This document shows, one piece after another, positions 58,056 to 64,000 of a stretch of 64,000 bases of DNA (position 1 is the first letter of the stretch; each line of letters begins with the position of its first letter). The position numbers and the translations under genes are program-made. Under the pieces are notes generated by a model that did no database searches, had not been told where the DNA came from, and worked only from the letters and a program-made list of their open reading frames with translations. The DNA comes from Epiperipatus broadwayi (Eukaryota; Onychophora; Udeonychophora; Euonychophora; Peripatidae). The stretch spans positions 806,001 through 870,000 of the forward strand of contig JAQFVV010006426.1 of the NCBI GenBank assembly GCA_028023455.1, read 5' to 3'.

Positions 58056-58790
58056 ATATACAAGTTTATTCTACACAATTGGAATCTCATGTAATATTGA
58101 ACATTTTACAGACTTTCTGGCTTCCTCAACCCAGGTCCAGGTATTTGAACTCGACCTTTCTTCATATCTTTTATGTCAAATAAAAAATATATTTAAATAC
58201 AAGTTTATTCTACACAACTGAAATCTCATGTAATATTGGACATTTTACAGACTTTCTGGCTTTCTCAACCCATCCACTCTGTGTTACAGGTCCAGGTATT
58301 TGAACTCAACCTTTCTTCATATCTTTTATGCCAAATAAAAAATATATTTATATACAAGTTTATTCTACACAACTAGAATCTCATGTAATATTGGACATTT
58401 TACAGACTTTCTGGCTTCCTCAACCCATCCACTCTGTGTTACAGGTCCAGATATTTGAACTCAACCTTTCTTCATATTTTTTATACCAAATAAAAAATAT
58501 ATTTATATACAAGTTTATTCTACACAACTGGAATCTCATGTAATATTGGACATTTTACAGACTTTCTGGCTTTCGCAACCCATCCACACTGTGTTACAGG
58601 TCCAGGTATTTGAACTCAACCTTTCTTCATATCTTTTATGCCAAATAAAAAATATATTTATATACAAGTTTATTCTACACAACTGGAATCTCATGTAATA
58701 TTGGACATTTTACAGACTTTCTGGCTTCCTCAACCCATCCACTTTGTGTTACAAGTCCAGGTATTTGAACTCGGCCTTTCTTCCACATAT
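58056..58790 (+). repeat. Tandem array, 155-bp unit, about 5 copies
   Basis: CAAGTTTATTCTACACAA recurs at 58061, 58200, 58355, 58510 and 58665. The first unit is 139 bp because it lacks CCATCCACTCTGTGTTACAG; the next three are 155 bp. Units are over 95% alike, so the array is recent. Open frames here are repeat translations. Confidence 0.95.
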
Positions 58791-59366
58791 GTATTTATTA
58801 TTAATTATTATTAATAAATATCTTTTTATATTTTTATTGATTTACTTTTATTCAATTTATTTTTTATTATAAATATTTTTTGAATACATTGTTCTGTTAC
58901 TTTTTCTCCACTAAAAACCATTCATATTGTTATAGCTAAATTTGCAAAACTGAACACATCTGTCTCTAGACTAAAAATGGACCACAGCAAGTATGCTATT
59001 TTAGTAATTTTCTCAGTGAAAAATTACATCAGGTAAGACTTCCAATACATCATTTTTTTGGTAATTTTGTGACGGATGTGATGAAGCTGTTTATGAAATT
59101 GTCATTTTATCATTTGAATTTCAAAATTTAGGATTTGTGAATCAGTGTAAAAATAAACATTCTTAAAACTATTAAAAATATATATATTTTTTAACTTTTT
59201 CTTTATGAAATGATTATTTTAACAGCTTCATTACATTCTTTCATATATGACCTTTCTTTTAATGCATGTTTTTTTATATTTATTACATTCAACACAAAAT
59301 GTCTAAGTTATTGGAGTTAGGGTAAATTTTTCTAAAAATTAACAATCGCCACCTGGTTTTCAAAGG

Positions 59367-59549
59367 AATAAAAAGATAAGTCACCTAAACTGCTTAATAG
59401 AAAAAAGACCTGACCTCAAAGAAATTACTAATCAACTCCTGTAATGTGAATAAAAAGTAGAACTGTAAATATTATCTGCAATTTTTATTAAAATCTGTAC
59501 TGTGACATTTTAATTATTTATCAAGCACACAGGAAGTCTGTAGTTAGAA
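59367..59549. other. No feature seen
   Basis: Short AT-rich spacer flanking the piggyBac right end. Confidence 0.4.
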
Positions 59550-60052
59550 AGAGTTATCTTTATAAAGTCTCTATCTTGTGCTAAGGTTTGTGAGGTCCTC
59601 TATAATCAAAAACTACATCATTTGGCTATTATACAAACATTTAAGGCACATATGAAAAAGGTTAAAGCCTTTCTCTGTTTAATTACAGACTTCATGTGCA
59701 CTTGATAAATAATCAGAACAATTACATTAGTTTCTATATTTTCATTAAAAAAGATCTTAATATTAACTCATTGTAAATCACAAGATTTCATGTAAGTTAA
59801 TTTGTAAAAGGTAATAGTGAATTTAAATGTGAAGAGAATAATAGTTTCATACTTTAAAATCAAGATGCTTCAGATTAAACTATATAATTAAGAATTTAGA
59901 TTAAAAATAAGATGGCCACCCTTATCTTTATAAAGTCTCTATCTTGGATTGAGGTTTGAGAGATCCATCTATAGTCAAAAACTACATCATTTGGCTATTA
60001 TACAGATATTGAAGGTACATATGAAAAAGGTTAAAGCCTTTTTCTTTCTAAA
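59550..60052. repeat. Direct repeat, two copies of about 130 bp
   Basis: 59550-59678 and 59925-60052 share CTTTATAAAGTCTCTATCTT, AAAAACTACATCATTTGGCT and GAAAAAGGTTAAAGCC. About 85-90% alike, 375 bp apart. No coding content. Confidence 0.85.
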
Positions 60053-60222
60053 ATCTCTACTGTAAAAACAAAGAATCCCAAAAAATGTTCTATCAAGTTA
60101 AACCCCAATAATAGACATTAAATTGGTAAAAAAAAACGTAGAAGTTGCTTGACTATCAAACACAGTTAAGTAAAATCTATTTTGGATAAAAACAAAATCA
60201 GAGTTCAGATTATATATATATA

Positions 60223-60416
60223 TGTCCACAGATGGCGTTCTACCAAAAACGCCCATCAAGCGAATTCCTGTCTTTCACTGACGATAGCAAATAGCTTGAA
60301 ATCATGATCTGAAAGTGGAATTATAGTTAGAGATAGTGAATACTAACTACTCTGACGTTTATGTAAACAAAACATACGCTTGATGGGCGTTTTTGGTAGA
60401 ACGCCATCTGTGGACA
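60223..60416. mobile_element. 194-bp mariner-type MITE, perfect 40-bp ends
   Basis: The first 40 bp (from TGTCCACAGATGGCGTTC) are identical to the reverse complement of the last 40 bp. TA flanks both sides (60221-60222, 60417-60418), as for Tc1/mariner insertion. The 114-bp middle is unique and non-coding. Identical ends indicate a young insertion. Confidence 0.92.
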
Positions 60417-60418
60417 TA

Positions 60419-63400
60419 AATACAAGCGTTAGCAAGTTTTTTAACTTGCATTTTTGTTTATCATATATATATAAGCTTTCAGACATTTTACAAATATATT
60501 TTATGAACTTTTTTTTAAATGAAATTAAGTTTTTCAGAAATAAATTGTCATTAAAATAACTTTTTATTGATTTCTTGCTGTGAAATTTTTTGATTTGAAT
60601 AATTATAATTCATAAGCAATTTATTCTATACAATAAGATCCAGTATTGAAATTGGATTATGACTCATAAGTAATTTGTCAAAATTGCAATTTATTATTTA
60701 TATTATATTTTATGAATCTTATTAAAAAATGAAATAAAACATTTAAAAAAAAATAAATTACGAATGACAAATTCATTTGGCGAATGGGATTGAAATATTT
60801 GCAATAAGTCTTCATGTATATTCTATCTAATAATAATTATATGGAGCTATCATGCATTGATACTCTGTCCATACCTTACTATGCTAAATGAACAAAATGT
60901 ACATTTTTTTTGATATAAAATGTAAATAAAAAAATAAAGCAACAACAACAACAATTTTATGAGAATTTTTGTTAATAGTGAAATGATATATTTTGTCACA
61001 CATTCCGTTTCACCCACTATTATTTTAGCTTTGAACCCCACAAAGTACACATATGTACATGTATATCTATGTATATTTATGTATACCTATGTATATCTGT
61101 ATATTGAAGTAAATGCATGTCTGTGTAAACATTGTTCTATATGTATAGACACACTTATGTATATGTGAGTAAGCTGTGACATGGAACTGATTTAATGAAG
61201 TTACAGCATGATTATAATTAAAAATATTTAATATAAATTTATGTGTCAATTTATTCATTATTTCATTCAAGTATCACATATATATGCTCAATTTCATGGA
61301 TGACCAACATTCATATAAACAAAATGTTTATGCATAAATTATTTAGTTTCTAAAAATATCAATAGTTCTTATTAAAAAGATCATGCCACACACACCTGTT
61401 TAGAATTGTGTGGAGATCAAATATAAAATCTTAAAATAACAAATTTTAAAGTACACCTTGGTCAAAACAAATGTGGCATTATTTTCTATCTGCTAAGGAA
61501 TCACATTTGTTTTTGCTAGGATGTAAATGCTAGATTTAAAAAAGTTAGCAAAAGAAAGTTAAATTTGAGAATTAAAACTAAGAGTAGTAAACAAGTTAAT
61601 AGGTTGTTATGCTATAAGCCTGGCTTATAGGCAATATGTCAGAAGGATCTGAAATCTAATAGATAAACCCCATATTCTAGCACTCAAGCTTCTTTTAATA
61701 TATATAATCTAAGCAGTTGCCACAGGAAATTATGCCTGTTGTAAATTTGACATGAGTGGCTAGGAAGGACCCAACTTTGCCATCTACCTTTGGAAAAACA
61801 GTGACCTTCAGCATATCCTGCAGGCCACACAGCAATCATCATTGCTGAGAGGTTGAAGAAGTTCAATACCACCAGCTGCTAAAAGAAGACATTGATAAAA
61901 GTAACGTATCCAGAGAAGTGACAGTGTCCACTCCAAATGTTGGATAACTCAGCTCCTAGAAGAAATTGGTAATATTCTTCACCTCAGAGCTCTATAAATC
62001 TATTAAACGTAAAATTTCAATTATCTAACTATGAACATTTATAAAAACCATAACTCTTAATTAATTTAAATCTTTGTTTAAAATAAATCTAAATGTAACT
62101 GTAAAAGTTTGCCTATCAATGTAACTTTAAAATAAGTTTCTTTAATTGTGATAACTAAATCATTTATTAACTTAAGCTTTCCATAACCTGCAGCCATGCC
62201 TACTTTCTATTAATTAATTTATTTCATTTAAAATTTATATGTTATGTTATTCCATCATATTGAAGCAGAGAATAATTAATATAAACCTTTGGGGCAGAAA
62301 TGATTAGAAACTCTTCAGTGAATTGTTTCATTGCTTTTTAGCCAACATAAATCACTGCTTCAAAATCTATTCTTGTATATAAAAAACCGCTACATGTTTG
62401 TTGTTATATACATATATATTTACTTAAGCTGACATATATTAGCTTGTTATAAAGGTTTGCAATTATTTTTATATTTAACTATGGCCAAGGATGATATTGC
62501 AAGCATTTATTATAAAGCCTGAAATATGCTTTTCCCTCCCTAGTTAATTATAAAGGAATATACACAGATTCCATTTATTAAAACTAGATTGCTATTAATG
62601 AACCCCTCTTAGCATGATTAGAATATGCTAATTTGAGAACTGGGTTGAGGTAGTTTCTTCTAAATGAAACTATAGATTTAAGAGCATTTTAATTATCTTT
62701 AATATATTAGTGTTAGTTATAAGCATTATGAGTGTGTTTTTACTAAACACAAACTGTGTATTTACGCCTTGCTATGCTTTCTTTCAAATGAACTCATGGT
62801 GAAAGGCCACCCCATTATTTAGTTCAGATAGCTATATTTTTACAACTGGAACATGAGAGTGCAGAACCATATTCAAAACTGCTCCAACACCCTGAACTAA
62901 GTGTTATCTATTGAGCCAGCAAGTCGTACAGTCAAATGGTACTGAGTATTAGGTACTGAATCCTGTAAATAACTGCACATTTGTATCATGATCTTAAATT
63001 TAGTATTTAGTGCCATGGTATCAGATACTCATCTACAGTAACGAGTTTGTACTGCCCGATTAGTTAATCTCAGCATTGGTCTGAACCTGAAATAATTTAG
63101 AATTAGCAGCTTAATGCTTTATATTATATCATCCTGATGATGTTTGGCTTGTTGCTGGCAGACCCCAGGAATAGTTGGTATACCATGTAGGCATGAGTTT
63201 TTGATCGCAGATAGTAAATTATGTAAAGTGCATTATTATTAAGATGAGACTTCTGTACTATAATTATCTCATCATTGTTGCAATGCCTGTGCACATAAAA
63301 CTCTGCAACCAATGCATGTCTTTCTGTTTCTTATGTTTAATTAGTTTATTTAGTTTTTGTTTATAAAAGATGTTTAAATTTACTATGGTTTAGTGTGACT

Positions 63401-63472
63401 CTTGTAATCCTTTCCAAATCATACCCAAATCAATCCAAGTTAAATATAATCTTAGTAATATATATATATATG
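60419..63472. other. No gene seen
   Basis: About 3 kb of AT-rich DNA. 61680-61960 is somewhat richer in G and C with two short antisense open frames without domains; it may be an unrecognised repeat. (ATGT)-rich low complexity at 61050-61160. Confidence 0.4.
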
Positions 63473-63720
63473 CAAATTTATAAATAAATATTTAAAAATA
63501 CAGTATTTAAAAGCTTATAAAAAATATATGTATAACCGTCACTTAGGAGCGCTTTCAACTAACTTGTAGCTTTGAGAACTATCACGTTTAAAAAATCATG
63601 TTTAAACATGATAGTTGACAAAGCTACAAGTTAGTTGAAAGCGCTCCTAAGTGATGGTTATACATATATTTTTTATAAGCTTTTAAATACTATATTTTTA
63701 AATATTTATTTATAAATTTG
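63473..63720. mobile_element. 248-bp near-perfect palindrome with hammerhead-like motif
   Basis: Arms of about 115 bp, nearly identical over their full length, from CAAATTTATAAATAAATATT to its reverse complement. On the plus strand the right arm (63612-63649) has UAG, UUGACAA, stem II AGCUA-CAAGU-UAGUU, GAAA, stem III AGC/GCU, site CUC, and return CUA. This is hammerhead order with U3 and A8. The left arm has UUCUCAA and so lost the motif. It resembles the palindrome at 2161-2455 (GUUGAUAAAG, CUACAA, GUUGAAAG). Confidence 0.8.
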
Positions 63721-64000
63721 TGTATATTATTTTGAAGAAATACAGACATCGATTTATAATAATAATATATATATATATGCATTATCTTAGTAAAGTCTCT
63801 TTATTTTTCACTATTATTAAATTATTAATTATTCCATTGAGTCTCATGTTCCACTCTTTTCTCAGCTGACTTGTGAATTAAATTGAGACCAAGTGTAACC
63901 CATAAATGTCATCCATAGGGTATTAAATCATGGAGTGCTGGTAAATGAGTTGAAGTATGGTCAGATTCGAGGTTTCAACCCCTCATCTGGATCAGATTTG
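63721..64000. other. No gene seen
   Basis: AT-rich end of the window without recognisable features. Confidence 0.4.

Larger units (their letters stand above)
55518..59366 (+). mobile_element. piggyBac-type DNA transposon, defective
   Basis: The left end CCCTTTGACCCCCAGTACG is preceded by ATAA (TTAA expected). The likely right end, read inward on the minus strand, is TCCTTTGAAAACCAGGTGGC at about 59366. The CCYTTTG end is typical of the superfamily. Inside lie the transposase pseudogene (55772-57529), two tandem arrays (57591-58030 and 58056-58790) and about 550 bp of AT-rich sequence. The left end is more certain than the right. Confidence 0.75.

Noticed and set aside
58056-58790. 155-bp tandem array as a CRISPR-like or ribozyme satellite
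   Set aside because: Units are contiguous without spacers, and no CUGANGA or GAAA core is present in the unit.

Overview
This is AT-rich nuclear DNA of a protostome invertebrate. A nuclear copy of mitochondrial nad5 (26935-27515) reads correctly only with AGA as Ser and ATA as Met. The mix of Penelope-like elements, non-LTR retrotransposons and foldback DNA elements in huge introns suggests a mollusc, perhaps a cephalopod. That last step is a guess and no host gene here proves it.

Host genes. The one well-supported gene is a WD40-repeat protein on the minus strand, seen as five exons (49889-49994, 33535-33566, 19475-19574, 19327-19389, 10527-10619). Splice phases agree at all four junctions and give 131 continuous codons. 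Its introns are about 16.3 kb, 14.0 kb, 85 bp and 8.7 kb. Both ends of the gene are missing. A second possible minus-strand exon lies at 1762-1849. Almost everything else is mobile DNA and its debris.

Layout. 1-10 kb: minisatellite, two long inverted repeats, a foldback MITE, a decayed Penelope-like element (PLE), an antisense LINE fragment and a Ty3/gypsy integrase fragment. 10-20 kb: WD40 exons, an RTE fragment carrying a tRNA-Gly retropseudogene, and a cluster of repeat family A. 20-30 kb: family B, RTE debris, the nad5 insertion, and a PLE GIY-YIG fragment beside a palindrome. 30-34 kb: a 5'-truncated LINE, family B and family A copies on either side of a 32-nt WD40 exon. 36-41 kb: a 3.9-kb foldback element with about 1.75-kb arms. 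43-48 kb: diverged repeats, RTE and Merlin-like relics, and a hAT MITE with a perfect 8-bp target duplication. 49-53 kb: head-to-head family B pair, first visible WD40 exon, second PLE fragment and palindrome. 55-59 kb: a broken piggyBac element containing two tandem arrays. 60-64 kb: a mariner-type MITE with perfect 40-bp ends and a 248-bp palindrome.

Main discovery. Repeat families A and B both carry type I hammerhead ribozyme motifs with very short stem III. Several copies have the full catalytic core and matched stems, some with paired (compensatory) changes between copies. Family A units often sit inside TIR-bounded, TA/TTAA-flanked elements; family B units carry a pol III B-box-like motif about 100 nt downstream of the ribozyme. 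Two core-intact hammerheads lie in sense orientation on each side of the WD40 32-nt exon. Four palindromic repeats carry a related motif with UUGANAA in place of CUGANGA, which would swap the C3-G8 core pair for U3-A8. No ribozyme activity can be shown from sequence alone.
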